From NCBI GenBank assembly GCA_018673925.1, contig JABHBL010000015.1:80335-144334 (forward strand): DNA of 64,000 bases, in the 5' to 3' direction. Numbering within the stretch: position 1 is the stretch's first letter; every line of letters begins with the position of its first letter. Below the pieces are notes generated by a model, which worked only from the letters and a program-made list of their open reading frames with translations, did no database searches and was not told the origin of the DNA. The stretch is from Fidelibacterota bacterium (GTDB lineage Bacteria > Fidelibacterota > UBA8477 > JABMPR01). A program made the position numbers and the translations under genes. Of this stretch, positions 26,741 through 35,181 are shown piece after piece.

Positions 26741-27979
26741 ATGAAAAAAACACTCGTATTAGGTCTCATTCTATTGGTAGCAATCACATCTCTATATGCT
26801 ACGGATAAGCGCGTCCAGGCCCTGGGAAATAATGCCTATATGCTACCTGGTGATGATGCCTCGATTCAGCTGTTTCCACAGAGAATCAATGATATGAACT
26901 TGATCTATTTTGAAGATATCCACCTAGGAAGCCCCAACTATTTACTGGTTGTAGGTGACTCTGCAAAATCCTGGGGTTTCTATGGAGGAAGCGTTCAGCA
27001 AGATGATTATTTCAACATCATTAGATCTCTTGGGGGACGATCAGCAGTACGCATGGGTGTCCGTTTAGGAATAACCAGCCAGACGGAAATTGATGATGAT
27101 AAAGAAACAACACCTACTGTCAGCGAGGAGAAACTGAGCCAGACCAACATTATGCTTGACCTGGAATATGGTCTTGATACGGAAGAGATGGAACTCTCAA
27201 CCTCCATCGCCTTCGGTATGACCCCTGGCACCATTAATAGCTTATTGGGTTTTGCCCCAACACCACATGGAAGCTTTACAGGTGATTATGAATCCGGTGG
27301 TTCAAGTACTAGTGCCGAGGGAAAAGCAAGCAGACTTAGTTTTGCCCTGCAGGTAAAAGCCCGTTCAAACTCAGGTCTCCTTTTCTTTGATAACAGCTAT
27401 GCCGTTTTTGGCTTAGCCTATCAGGGTGGGTCAAGTGAATACACCAGTGCCAACACAAAGATGGAAGATCAATCAGGCAGTCAATTTGCCATCAACTCAA
27501 CTTACAGAGTCTTTAATAACCAGAATCTCGCAAACGATAAAATATTTCTGGTCTATGGACTTGGGGGTGGATTGTTCTTCACTCGCACTGCAGATGAGGG
27601 AAAATTGAGTGGCGCTGAAACGACAGACACAGATATGAGTTTTGGTCTCGTTGCACCAATTATGAATATTGGTTTAGAAGCAAAGCTAAAATACACCACC
27701 CTGAGATTTGGAATGGAGAGACAGATCACAACCCTGGGATTCACCAGTTCAAAGAATGTCTATGTCTCAGGTAGTACTGATGATGAAGATACCTACTCCA
27801 CCTTCTCCCTGGGTGGCAACGGTGTCTACAATTACAACGCTGGGATGGGTTTCAACTATGGAGATCTTCAGCTAGATATCCTGGTTAACAATACATTTTG
27901 GATTACTGGTCCTCAAATGATCTTTAATGACTTGTATGGTACACTTGGTGTCTGTGCAGATTTAGTATATACTTTTTAA
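26741..27979 (+). CDS. Putative outer-membrane beta-barrel protein
   Basis: The 412-residue protein has a clean signal peptide (about 1-20, ending SLYA) and a body rich in alternating hydrophobic and polar residues, glycines and aromatics. It ends CADLVYTF with a terminal Phe, as outer-membrane barrels do. Regions such as MNIGLEAKLKYTTLRFGMERQ look like paired strands. I recognise no specific family; conserved proteins of this type occur in the Marinimicrobia/Calditrichota sphere. A strong ribosome site precedes it and a rho-independent terminator follows, so it is monocistronic. Confidence 0.65.
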   Translation: MKKTLVLGLILLVAITSLYATDKRVQALGNNAYMLPGDDASIQLFPQRINDMNLIYFEDIHLGSPNYLLVVGDSAKSWGFYGGSVQQDDYFNIIRSLGGRSAVRMGVRLGITSQTEIDDDKETTPTVSEEKLSQTNIMLDLEYGLDTEEMELSTSIAFGMTPGTINSLLGFAPTPHGSFTGDYESGGSSTSAEGKASRLSFALQVKARSNSGLLFFDNSYAVFGLAYQGGSSEYTSANTKMEDQSGSQFAINSTYRVFNNQNLANDKIFLVYGLGGGLFFTRTADEGKLSGAETTDTDMSFGLVAPIMNIGLEAKLKYTTLRFGMERQITTLGFTSSKNVYVSGSTDDEDTYSTFSLGGNGVYNYNAGMGFNYGDLQLDILVNNTFWITGPQMIFNDLYGTLGVCADLVYTF

Positions 27980-28000
27980 CTACTACAAGTCATACTATCA

Positions 28001-28031
28001 AAAAAAGCCACCTCTCATGGTGGCTTTTTTT
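28001..28031 (+). terminator. Rho-independent terminator
   Basis: GCCACC-TCTCAT-GGTGGC forms a six-pair GC-rich stem (28007-28012 with 28019-28024), preceded by six A and followed by seven T. It lies 22 bases after the stop of the beta-barrel gene. The A-run on the other side would let it work in both directions. Confidence 0.9.
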
Positions 28032-28126
28032 GATCAATTCAATTTGTGCAATAAATTAACAAACCTCTATAACGGTTATTTTACCAGGTTATATTCTCAG
28101 CATCAGTGAAGAAAAGAGGAGGAAGC

Positions 28127-28609
28127 ATGAATGTGAAATCATTTTATCAGGGTCCCATCCCCACCCTCGAGAAACTTGAAAAAGCTATCTATATCATTGC
28201 AGGAGGGTTATTGGTTGTGGCAGCATTTGCCATGCTTGGTAAAGCCGTACTCTCTTTTTTTACGGCCTTTAGTGAATCTACTCCCCGTGAAACAGCTCTC
28301 AGATTACTAGACGATCTGCTCCTGGTTCTCATGCTGGTTGAAATCCTGCATACCATTCTGGTCAGCCTCAAAACCCATGTAATCAAAACAGAGCCCTTCC
28401 TGGCAGTGGGACTCATCGCTGCCGTAAGACGCATACTGATTATCACGGTGGAAGCCGCCCATATTGCCGACCTTTCCGATGTTGTTTTCCAAAGGACCAT
28501 GATTGAAATCAGCATACTGACCATCTCAATCCTGATTCTGGTATTTTCAATCTATCTGGTGCGTAAGAAAGCGCCTGAAACTGTGGAAACAGTCTCAAGT
28601 TTTCAATAG
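28127..28609 (+). CDS. PsiE-like membrane protein
   Basis: The 160-residue protein has four membrane helices (about 20-45, 62-82, 90-112 and 122-145) and resembles the phosphate-starvation-inducible PsiE family, whose function is not known. The conserved stretch LLVLMLVEILHTI, followed by a helix with EPFLAVGLIAAVRRILI, supports the call. I place the start at ATG 28127 because GAGGAGGAAG lies immediately upstream; a GTG at 28106 lacks a site. The gene precedes the phosphodiester glycosidase gene by about 50 bases and may be cotranscribed. Confidence 0.75.
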   Translation: MNVKSFYQGPIPTLEKLEKAIYIIAGGLLVVAAFAMLGKAVLSFFTAFSESTPRETALRLLDDLLLVLMLVEILHTILVSLKTHVIKTEPFLAVGLIAAVRRILIITVEAAHIADLSDVVFQRTMIEISILTISILILVFSIYLVRKKAPETVETVSSFQ

Positions 28610-28658
28610 TCCCAGAACCCTGATTTATAACATGTTTAGATTTCTCGGAGATCCTCCC

Positions 28659-31130
28659 GTGCGAAAAACTTCCCTTTGGTTCATACTCATTGCACTGTCC
28701 TCTATCTCACTGATCGCTCAAAGCCTCATCAGTCGACCCGTTGGTCCAGGCATTCACCATCATCATGCCTATCTGCCTGGTGGACCCTGGCATATTCAAA
28801 TCCTGGAGATTGATCTCAGCGATACCATGAACACAATTGAAACAGTGAAGGCGTTTAATGCAATAGAAGGCTATGAGCGAACCTCATCCATGGCGAATCG
28901 ATCAAATCGTGGGGGTCATACGGTGATTGGAGCCATCAATGGGGATTTTTATGCCAGCGGTGGTATAACTATTGGTGCTCAGATTATCAATGGAACCCTT
29001 TTAAAGCGACCCTATCCCCGCTCCGTTTTTGCCCTGACGGCTGCGAAACAGCCCTTTATCAACATTTTAGATTATTATGGCCAGGTTGTTAAGAACGATA
29101 GTATGATTTTCTCAATTGGTGGTATCAATGAGGTGAGACAGGAGAATCAGCTCATTCTCTACAACCACTATTTTGGTGCATCCACTGAAACCAATCAATG
29201 GGGCACAGAAATTAGTCTTCAGTATCTGCATCCGCCTCCAGGTATCAATGCCCCACAATATGCTGTGGTAACCAACAAAGACAGCCTCATGGGAGCTGAA
29301 TCTGGGAATATGCAGATTCCAGCAAATATGGGGGCTATTCTTTCCGGCCATGGTCATGCACGGGATTTTCTGAATGACTCTGTTTTTGTAGGTGATACAC
29401 TGGCTATTCAGCTACAGCTTCACCCTGCTGATAATCATATTCTTAAAGAGCTCATTGGTGGAACTCCTCGCATCATCAGGGATGGTGTTAGCAGCGTTGA
29501 ATGGGAAGCTGAATCCGTAGGCTCCAGCTTTGCCCATGATCGTCATCCAAGGACGGCTGTTGGCTTTAACGCCGATAGTACAGTGGTGTATTTCTTTACC
29601 GTAGATGGCCGACAAGGTGGCTATAGTGTAGGTATGAGCCTCTTCGAGCTGGCAGACTACATGCTGGAATGGGGCATCTATCAGGGAATAAACCTCGATG
29701 GAGGCGGATCAACCACCATGGTGGTACGGGGAGATGTCGTCAGCAGCCCATCTGATGCAGGGGGCGAACGATCGGTAGCCAATGCCCTGATGGCTATTTC
29801 AAAAGCACCTCTGGGACCCCTGACCTATCTCAACCTACCCTGGGATGAGACCTTTGCCCTGGTAGAGAGTCAGATTCAATTCAACGCCACTGGAACTGAC
29901 AGCTACTATAATCCAGTTCCAGTAAATGGTGATTCAATTCTCTGGTCCTGTGACGAGATTATTGGTTCAATTTCAGCAACGGGTCTGTTCTCAGCTTCCG
30001 CAACTGAATCCAGCGGGTTGGTTATTGCACAACACGGAACGATCCATGATACCATGCTGGTGCATGTCACAGATATCGACATGCTCATACTCACCCCAAA
30101 TCCTGTCATACTGGAAATTGGTAATCTCCAACTCATGAGTGCTGAAGCCCGAGATAGTTTTGGGAACCTGATTCAAGTTGACTATGAATCGTATGAATGG
30201 TGGGTAACACCTGATATCGCAACAATATTTTCAGATGGGGCAGTCCATGCTTTACATGCTGGTTCTGGTTCCATTGAAGCCTCCTACCATGGTGTAAGTG
30301 CTTCCGTTCCCCTACTGGTTGGCAGTTCCACTTCTGTCATCTTGGACAATTTTAACACAACAAGCAATTTTACGCTGAGTGGTGCAGTGATCAACCTGTC
30401 AGCCTGTAGTCTTGTTTCAGATACAGAACAGTTTGTATCTCCACCCTCCTCTGGAAAACTAAACTATAGTTTGGCCACAGGTGGTACCAGTGTGCTCTAC
30501 ATGAATTGCAATATTCCCATATCCGGTACACCTGAATCAGTATCAATCCAGGTTTATGGGGACAATTCTGCCCATTGGATTCGTGGGGAATTCAAAAATT
30601 CCAACGATGAGAAATTTATTCTGAATTTTACTGAAGCATCTCCTGGGATAAACTGGGATGACGAGTGGCGAGAAATTACTGTTATGCTCACCGAAGCAGC
30701 TCCACACTGGGGCAATGCCAGCGCAATACTGAGCTTCCCAATTACCTGGACAAAAATTTATCTGGCTGAAACTGATGATAACAACAAAGACTCAGGAAGC
30801 ATATATTTTGATGATTTCAGAGTAAATTTTATTTCCAGCGAGATCAAAGACACTCAACGAGTTAGTCCCAAAATGTTTCATCTAGAAGATCATTTCCCCA
30901 ATCCCTTTAACTCCAGCACGAGCTTCCGCTTTAGTATCCAGGAACCTGGTATTCTTGAGTTACGACTCTATGGGCTGGATGGCCGAGAGGTTGATAGTCT
31001 TAAACAAGATGCCAGACCTGGCAGTCTGATTCTTAATTGGGAAGCCGGTAATCTTCCCAGTGGGATTTATGTGTTTAGGGCGACGTTGGGTTCCCAGGAA
31101 CTTTCTGGAAAATGCCTTCTGGTGAAATAA
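28659..31130 (+). CDS. Secreted phosphodiester glycosidase (NAGPA/DUF2233-like) with Por-type sorting tail
   Basis: The protein (823 residues from GTG 28659) has a signal peptide, then a phosphodiester-glycosidase domain (about 60-390). Its motifs include AINGDFY, HPRTAVGFN, FFTVDGRQ and GINLDGGGSTTM; the family cleaves sugar-phosphate-sugar or lipid-linked diesters. An Ig-like/Big_2 region follows, then a carbohydrate-binding-like beta domain and a C-terminal sorting domain with HFPNPFNSST and the ending SGKCLLVK. That tail points to a type IX-like secretion route. I prefer the GTG because CGGAG lies at good distance; the ATG at 28632 has no ribosome site. Confidence 0.82.
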   Translation: MRKTSLWFILIALSSISLIAQSLISRPVGPGIHHHHAYLPGGPWHIQILEIDLSDTMNTIETVKAFNAIEGYERTSSMANRSNRGGHTVIGAINGDFYASGGITIGAQIINGTLLKRPYPRSVFALTAAKQPFINILDYYGQVVKNDSMIFSIGGINEVRQENQLILYNHYFGASTETNQWGTEISLQYLHPPPGINAPQYAVVTNKDSLMGAESGNMQIPANMGAILSGHGHARDFLNDSVFVGDTLAIQLQLHPADNHILKELIGGTPRIIRDGVSSVEWEAESVGSSFAHDRHPRTAVGFNADSTVVYFFTVDGRQGGYSVGMSLFELADYMLEWGIYQGINLDGGGSTTMVVRGDVVSSPSDAGGERSVANALMAISKAPLGPLTYLNLPWDETFALVESQIQFNATGTDSYYNPVPVNGDSILWSCDEIIGSISATGLFSASATESSGLVIAQHGTIHDTMLVHVTDIDMLILTPNPVILEIGNLQLMSAEARDSFGNLIQVDYESYEWWVTPDIATIFSDGAVHALHAGSGSIEASYHGVSASVPLLVGSSTSVILDNFNTTSNFTLSGAVINLSACSLVSDTEQFVSPPSSGKLNYSLATGGTSVLYMNCNIPISGTPESVSIQVYGDNSAHWIRGEFKNSNDEKFILNFTEASPGINWDDEWREITVMLTEAAPHWGNASAILSFPITWTKIYLAETDDNNKDSGSIYFDDFRVNFISSEIKDTQRVSPKMFHLEDHFPNPFNSSTSFRFSIQEPGILELRLYGLDGREVDSLKQDARPGSLILNWEAGNLPSGIYVFRATLGSQELSGKCLLVK

Positions 31131-31168
31131 CACATGCAGTTGGGAGCTAAAACGGAGGGTTAAATCTA

Positions 31169-31624
31169 CTACTCGGGGTGAGGTCTAAAGGTTTTACTCA
31201 TCTTATAATGTGGGAGACCAACTTCCTGGAATTCATTGCCCACAATCATATATCCCATATTCAAATAGAAACCATGGGCACTCATACGTGCGTGGAGAAC
31301 GAAAACCTGAAATCCCAGATTTAATAGATATGCTTCAAAAGCCATGAAAAGTCTTTTTCCTACACCTTGGTTCTGGTGATCCTCAGCAACAACCATCTGC
31401 TTGAGACGTACTTCATGTGTGGCAGTTGGAATCCCGATGATGCTGGAGATCAAATCGCCACTTTCGTCAAATGCTCCGAAATGATAGTAACGAGACTCCT
31501 GGCTCAAGTCATCATAAGAGCCGTCAAAGAGATCCATCCCAATAGGTTGTCTTAGGATTTGATGCCTCAGCTTGAGAGATGCTTCATAGGCATCTGTACC
31601 ATGTTGAATTAAACTATATTCCAA
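31169..31624 (-). CDS. GNAT-family N-acetyltransferase
   Basis: The 151-residue protein shows the GNAT acetyl-CoA site VVAEDHQNQGVGKRLF (QxxGxG type) and the following helix and strand with VLHARMSAHGFYLNMGY, the usual end of the fold. These enzymes acetylate amines on small molecules or proteins; the substrate is not evident. It begins two bases after the stop of the CAT-like gene and is the last gene of the pyruvate dehydrogenase transcript or a separate short unit. Confidence 0.85.
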   Translation of the reverse strand: MEYSLIQHGTDAYEASLKLRHQILRQPIGMDLFDGSYDDLSQESRYYHFGAFDESGDLISSIIGIPTATHEVRLKQMVVAEDHQNQGVGKRLFMAFEAYLLNLGFQVFVLHARMSAHGFYLNMGYMIVGNEFQEVGLPHYKMSKTFRPHPE

Positions 31625-31626
31625 GT

Positions 31627-32283
31627 TCAGCCTTCTAAAAAATTTTCGGGCAAGTTAGCACAAGACTGAAAGGCTTCAAAATACTGTCCCAGGTGAAACC
31701 CATCCATGAGAGCGTGGTGTGCTTCTATTGAAATGGGCATGGTTGTCGTCCCATTTGTACTGGTATATTTTCCAAAGACAATCTTGGGGATGCTGTCTCC
31801 ATTTCCATAGTTCCTGGGGTGACTCAACCCTCGAAAATGGACCCAGGGTATCACCGAATAGTGTACCTGCCCCAGGTTGTGATCCTGGTCGTCCAGACGA
31901 CTTTCAGGCTGACGACAGTTCTCTACTTGCTCTAAAACATGGGCTTCAAATTTTTTAAATGAATCCATATAATCGAAGTAACAAAATGTGAAGACTTCGT
32001 TCGCCTTTAGCACCGTGGACCCAGCAGAAATTTTGGCATAATCCAAAACTTGACCATCAACTATCCGGTAGCGAAATTCTTTAATTTTATTTACCTGAAG
32101 TTGGGAAATGTACAAATAGGCTGCAAAAAATGAGTAACCGCGGATGCGGGTATACTCCAGGAGTTTGCTGACCTCGATATCAGCCGTTAAACCAAAGAAG
32201 GGGTTGTCATACCCCTTAAAAAATTCGAACTGTTCCTTCCGTTTCCATTGCTCAACATCAATGATCCGGAAGTCTGACATCAT
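31627..32283 (-). CDS. Chloramphenicol-acetyltransferase-like O-acyltransferase (CatA fold)
   Basis: The 218-residue protein has the size and motifs of trimeric CAT enzymes, with the catalytic HHALMDG (HHxxxDG) near the C-terminus, a GYSFFAAYLY helix and a YFDYMDSF strand. CAT enzymes use acetyl-CoA to acetylate a hydroxyl group. Many chromosomal members have no proven resistance role, and I cannot judge drug specificity here. It shares the CoA-dependent fold with the dehydrogenase E2 encoded two genes upstream, and sits 12 bases after the E3 gene. Confidence 0.8.
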   Translation of the reverse strand: MMSDFRIIDVEQWKRKEQFEFFKGYDNPFFGLTADIEVSKLLEYTRIRGYSFFAAYLYISQLQVNKIKEFRYRIVDGQVLDYAKISAGSTVLKANEVFTFCYFDYMDSFKKFEAHVLEQVENCRQPESRLDDQDHNLGQVHYSVIPWVHFRGLSHPRNYGNGDSIPKIVFGKYTSTNGTTTMPISIEAHHALMDGFHLGQYFEAFQSCANLPENFLEG

Positions 32284-32295
32284 CTGCTCAGATGA

Positions 32296-33711
32296 TTATT
32301 TCTTTGGTGCGAATAGATCGGTAATGCTGCCAGCTACGATCTCAGCTGCATTCCCAACAGATTCTGATAGACTTGGGTGAGGATGGATGATAAGGGCGAT
32401 ATCTTCCGCATCAGCTCCCATCTCCATTGCCAGAACCGCTTCGGCGATAAGATCACCAGCATTGGTTCCCACAATACTCATTCCAATCAATTTCCCACTC
32501 TCTTTATCAAACAGAGCCTTGGAGAATCCTTCAGTACGACCCAGCGCTAAAGCACGACCACTGGCAGACCAGGGAAAAACACCCTTGTCATAGGCTATCC
32601 CTTGCTCTTTGGCTTGAGTTTCTGTCAAACCAGCCCAGGCAATCTCAGGGTCAGTAAAAATTACAGCGGGGATAATGGAGACATCAAATGCTGCGGGTTG
32701 CCCACAGATAACCTCAGCGGCGACCTTGCCTTCATGGGTTGCCTTGTGAGCTAACATCGGATCACCGGTGATATCACCAATGGCATAAACATGAGGAACA
32801 TTGGTCTGGCGTTTCTCATCAACTTTGATAAATCCACGTTCATCAATATCCAGACCGATATTTTCGAAGCCACTCCCAAAGGTGTTGGGACGACGACCGA
32901 CTGCCACCAGGACCTTATCAACCCTCATGGTTTCAGGACCTGATTTGCCCTCAATCTTCACTTCCAGATAATCTTTTTGTGGATCAATCCCGAAAACCTT
33001 GGTTCCAGTTTGGATTGAAGCAAAATCTTTCATCAATCGTTTTTGCAGAGGCTTTACTACATCAGGATCAGCACCAGGCAGCAGATTGGGCATAAACTCA
33101 ACCACGGTAACCTTGGATCCCAGGGCGGAATAGATGGTTCCCATCTCGAGACCGATATAACCACCACCAATAATCAGCAGGTTTTCAGGAATACCATCAA
33201 GATCCAAAGCTGAGGTAGAATCCATAATGCGGGGATCTTCTGGAAAACCAGGAATTTTTGTGGGATGGGAGCCCACGGCAATAATTACGTCTTCAAAAGT
33301 GACTTCGGTAACACCATCAGCCTGAGTTACTTCAATACTGGTGGGTGAAGTGAAGACACCAGAACCAGTTACAATTTGAACTTTACGCGCTTTTGCCAGG
33401 GCTGCTATACCATTGGTTAAACGACCAACGACTCTCTCATTTTTCCATTGTTTTACGGCTTCCAAATCCCATTCCGGTTCTGGAAAGGTGAGGCCAAAGC
33501 TTTTTACCTCAGCGCTCTCGGATTTCACACGAGCAAGATGTAGCAGAGCCTTGGAAGGGATACAGCCTCGATTTAAACAGACGCCACCCAGAGTTTCATC
33601 CTTATCGATAAGGATGACTGATTTTCCAAGATCGGCTGCACGAAATGCGGCAGCATATCCTCCGGGACCAGCACCGAGGACAACAACATCGGCATGAAAG
33701 GAATTAGACAT
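32296..33711 (-). CDS. lpdA: Dihydrolipoamide dehydrogenase (E3)
   Basis: The 471-residue flavoprotein has the FAD motif GAGPGG, the redox disulfide GGVCLNRGCIPSK (Cys45, Cys50), an NAD-binding GGGYIGLEMG and the C-terminal HPHPSLSE catalytic block (about 443-450). It reoxidises the lipoyl groups of E2 and reduces NAD+. It is the third gene of the pyruvate dehydrogenase cluster, 14 bases after the E2 gene. It could also serve other lipoyl complexes of the cell. Confidence 0.97.
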   Translation of the reverse strand: MSNSFHADVVVLGAGPGGYAAAFRAADLGKSVILIDKDETLGGVCLNRGCIPSKALLHLARVKSESAEVKSFGLTFPEPEWDLEAVKQWKNERVVGRLTNGIAALAKARKVQIVTGSGVFTSPTSIEVTQADGVTEVTFEDVIIAVGSHPTKIPGFPEDPRIMDSTSALDLDGIPENLLIIGGGYIGLEMGTIYSALGSKVTVVEFMPNLLPGADPDVVKPLQKRLMKDFASIQTGTKVFGIDPQKDYLEVKIEGKSGPETMRVDKVLVAVGRRPNTFGSGFENIGLDIDERGFIKVDEKRQTNVPHVYAIGDITGDPMLAHKATHEGKVAAEVICGQPAAFDVSIIPAVIFTDPEIAWAGLTETQAKEQGIAYDKGVFPWSASGRALALGRTEGFSKALFDKESGKLIGMSIVGTNAGDLIAEAVLAMEMGADAEDIALIIHPHPSLSESVGNAAEIVAGSITDLFAPKK

Positions 33712-33725
33712 TTATACTCCTGAAA

Positions 33726-34985
33726 CTAAAATAAATTTTTGATCGCCTTTAATTCTTCAGCGATGAACTTTGTCAATCTGGCTGCAGCTGCACCGTCGAT
33801 GACCCGATGATCATATGAGAGTGAAAAAGGCAGCATCAGTCTTGGCTGAAACTCTGAGCCATCAAATTCAGCCTGCATTTTTGACCGGGAAACACCTAGA
33901 ATTGCAACCTGGGGTGGATTGACAATGGGTGAAAATCCTGTACCGCTAATACCACCTAGACTTGAGATAGAAAAGGTAGCACCCACCAGTTCTGCAGGTT
34001 TGATTTTGCGATCGCGGGTTCGCGTACTCACATCCACCAACTCCACTGAGAGTTGACTCAAACTTTTCTGGTCCACATCTCGAATGACTGGAACAACCAG
34101 ACCATTTGGTGTATCCACAGCAATCCCCAGATGGATATATTTTTTATGGATCAGATTTTCCCCATGGGCATCCAGTGAACTATTAAAGTCGGGAAATTCC
34201 TTCAAAGCATTGGCCACAGCCTTCATGATAAAGGGTAAAATAGAAAGCTTTCCACCATCTTTAGCAACAGCATGTTTGTAGGTTTGTCTGAATGCTTCCA
34301 GGTCAGTAATATCTGTCTCATCATATTGGGTGACATGAGGGACGGTTTGCCAGGCACGCTGCAAGTTTACTGCGGTTGCCCTGCGAATCTTGCTGAGATG
34401 GACTTTCTCTATCTCCCCCCATTGGCTGAAATCAATTTCAGGTTGAGGAGGTCCGCTCATTCCAACTGAAGGTGCATCGCTGAGACGTCCCTTCACATAA
34501 TTCTGAACATCTTCCTTGAGCACACGGCCTTTGGGACCCGTTCCACTGACCTGACTCAGATCGGCACCCAATTCACGGGCAAACCTGCGTACTGATGGGC
34601 TGGCAGGTATGACACGACGCTTAGTTACGGGGACTTCGATGGGCTCTTTTGGCATTTCCTCTTCTACATGAGGTACTGGTGCTGTCTTTTTAGCAGGTTT
34701 CTTTTCAACTTTGGCTTCGGGCTCAGGAGCAGCCTCTTCTTCAGCCTCATCGGCTTCTATAGTCGCCAGGATGGTATTGGTACTGACTTCGGAGCCAGTT
34801 GTGATCCGAACATCCTTAATAGTGCCAGCAATCTCGGCTTCAATTTCCATGGAAGCCTTATCGCTCTCTAGTAGTACTAGAATATCACCTACATCTACAT
34901 GGTCACCCGGTTTGACATTAATCTCGCCGACTTCAACACTATCAATGCCTTCCCCAAGATCCGGTATGATTATTTCTTTTAGCAT
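33726..34985 (-). CDS. aceF: Pyruvate dehydrogenase E2, dihydrolipoyl acetyltransferase
   Basis: The 419-residue protein has one lipoyl domain with [10 protein letters not shown] (lipoyl Lys43), an Ala/Pro/Lys/Glu-rich linker, a peripheral-subunit-binding domain (about 124-167) and the catalytic core ending [14 protein letters not shown] with His393 and Asp397. It transfers the acetyl group to CoA. With a single lipoyl domain it is shorter than the three-domain E. coli AceF. The partners E1 and E3 flank it. Confidence 0.95.
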   Translation of the reverse strand: MLKEIIIPDLGEGIDSVEVGEINVKPGDHVDVGDILVLLESDKASMEIEAEIAGTIKDVRITTGSEVSTNTILATIEADEAEEEAAPEPEAKVEKKPAKKTAPVPHVEEEMPKEPIEVPVTKRRVIPASPSVRRFARELGADLSQVSGTGPKGRVLKEDVQNYVKGRLSDAPSVGMSGPPQPEIDFSQWGEIEKVHLSKIRRATAVNLQRAWQTVPHVTQYDETDITDLEAFRQTYKHAVAKDGGKLSILPFIMKAVANALKEFPDFNSSLDAHGENLIHKKYIHLGIAVDTPNGLVVPVIRDVDQKSLSQLSVELVDVSTRTRDRKIKPAELVGATFSISSLGGISGTGFSPIVNPPQVAILGVSRSKMQAEFDGSEFQPRLMLPFSLSYDHRVIDGAAAARLTKFIAEELKAIKNLF

Positions 34986-35040
34986 AATGTACTCTTTCTA
35001 ATACCTAATTGAATTCTGTTGCGACGTCATCCCTAGCCGT

Positions 35041-35064
35041 CACACTGAGCGGAGTCGAAGTGTG
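35041..35064. repeat. REP-like hairpin, family A, copy 1
   Basis: CACACT (35041-35046) pairs with AGTGTG (35059-35064) around the core GAGCGGAGTCGA. The core recurs inverted in copy 2, 54 bases further on, and the outer half recurs at 47537. It lies in the gap between the E1 and E2 genes and may be an mRNA-stabilising or attenuating hairpin of the REP type. Confidence 0.7.
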
Positions 35065-35112
35065 AGGGATAGTATGCAAAGCTTAACTGCGGTCTTAGAT
35101 GGTTCAATTTTC

Positions 35113-35136
35113 CACCCCTCGACTCCGCTCGGGGTG
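35113..35136. repeat. REP-like hairpin, family A, copy 2 (inverted)
   Basis: CACCCC (35113-35118) pairs with GGGGTG (35131-35136) around TCGACTCCGCTC, the exact reverse complement of the core in copy 1. The two copies can also pair with one another. This head-to-head arrangement is typical of REP doublets. Confidence 0.7.
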
Positions 35137-35181
35137 ACGATACAAGATAAAATTCACAGTTCGATAAATGATCATTTTGCA

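Noticed and set aside
31627..32283. Acquired antibiotic resistance gene
   Set aside because: The CAT-like gene sits within a housekeeping cluster without mobile elements, and many CatA-fold proteins have other roles.
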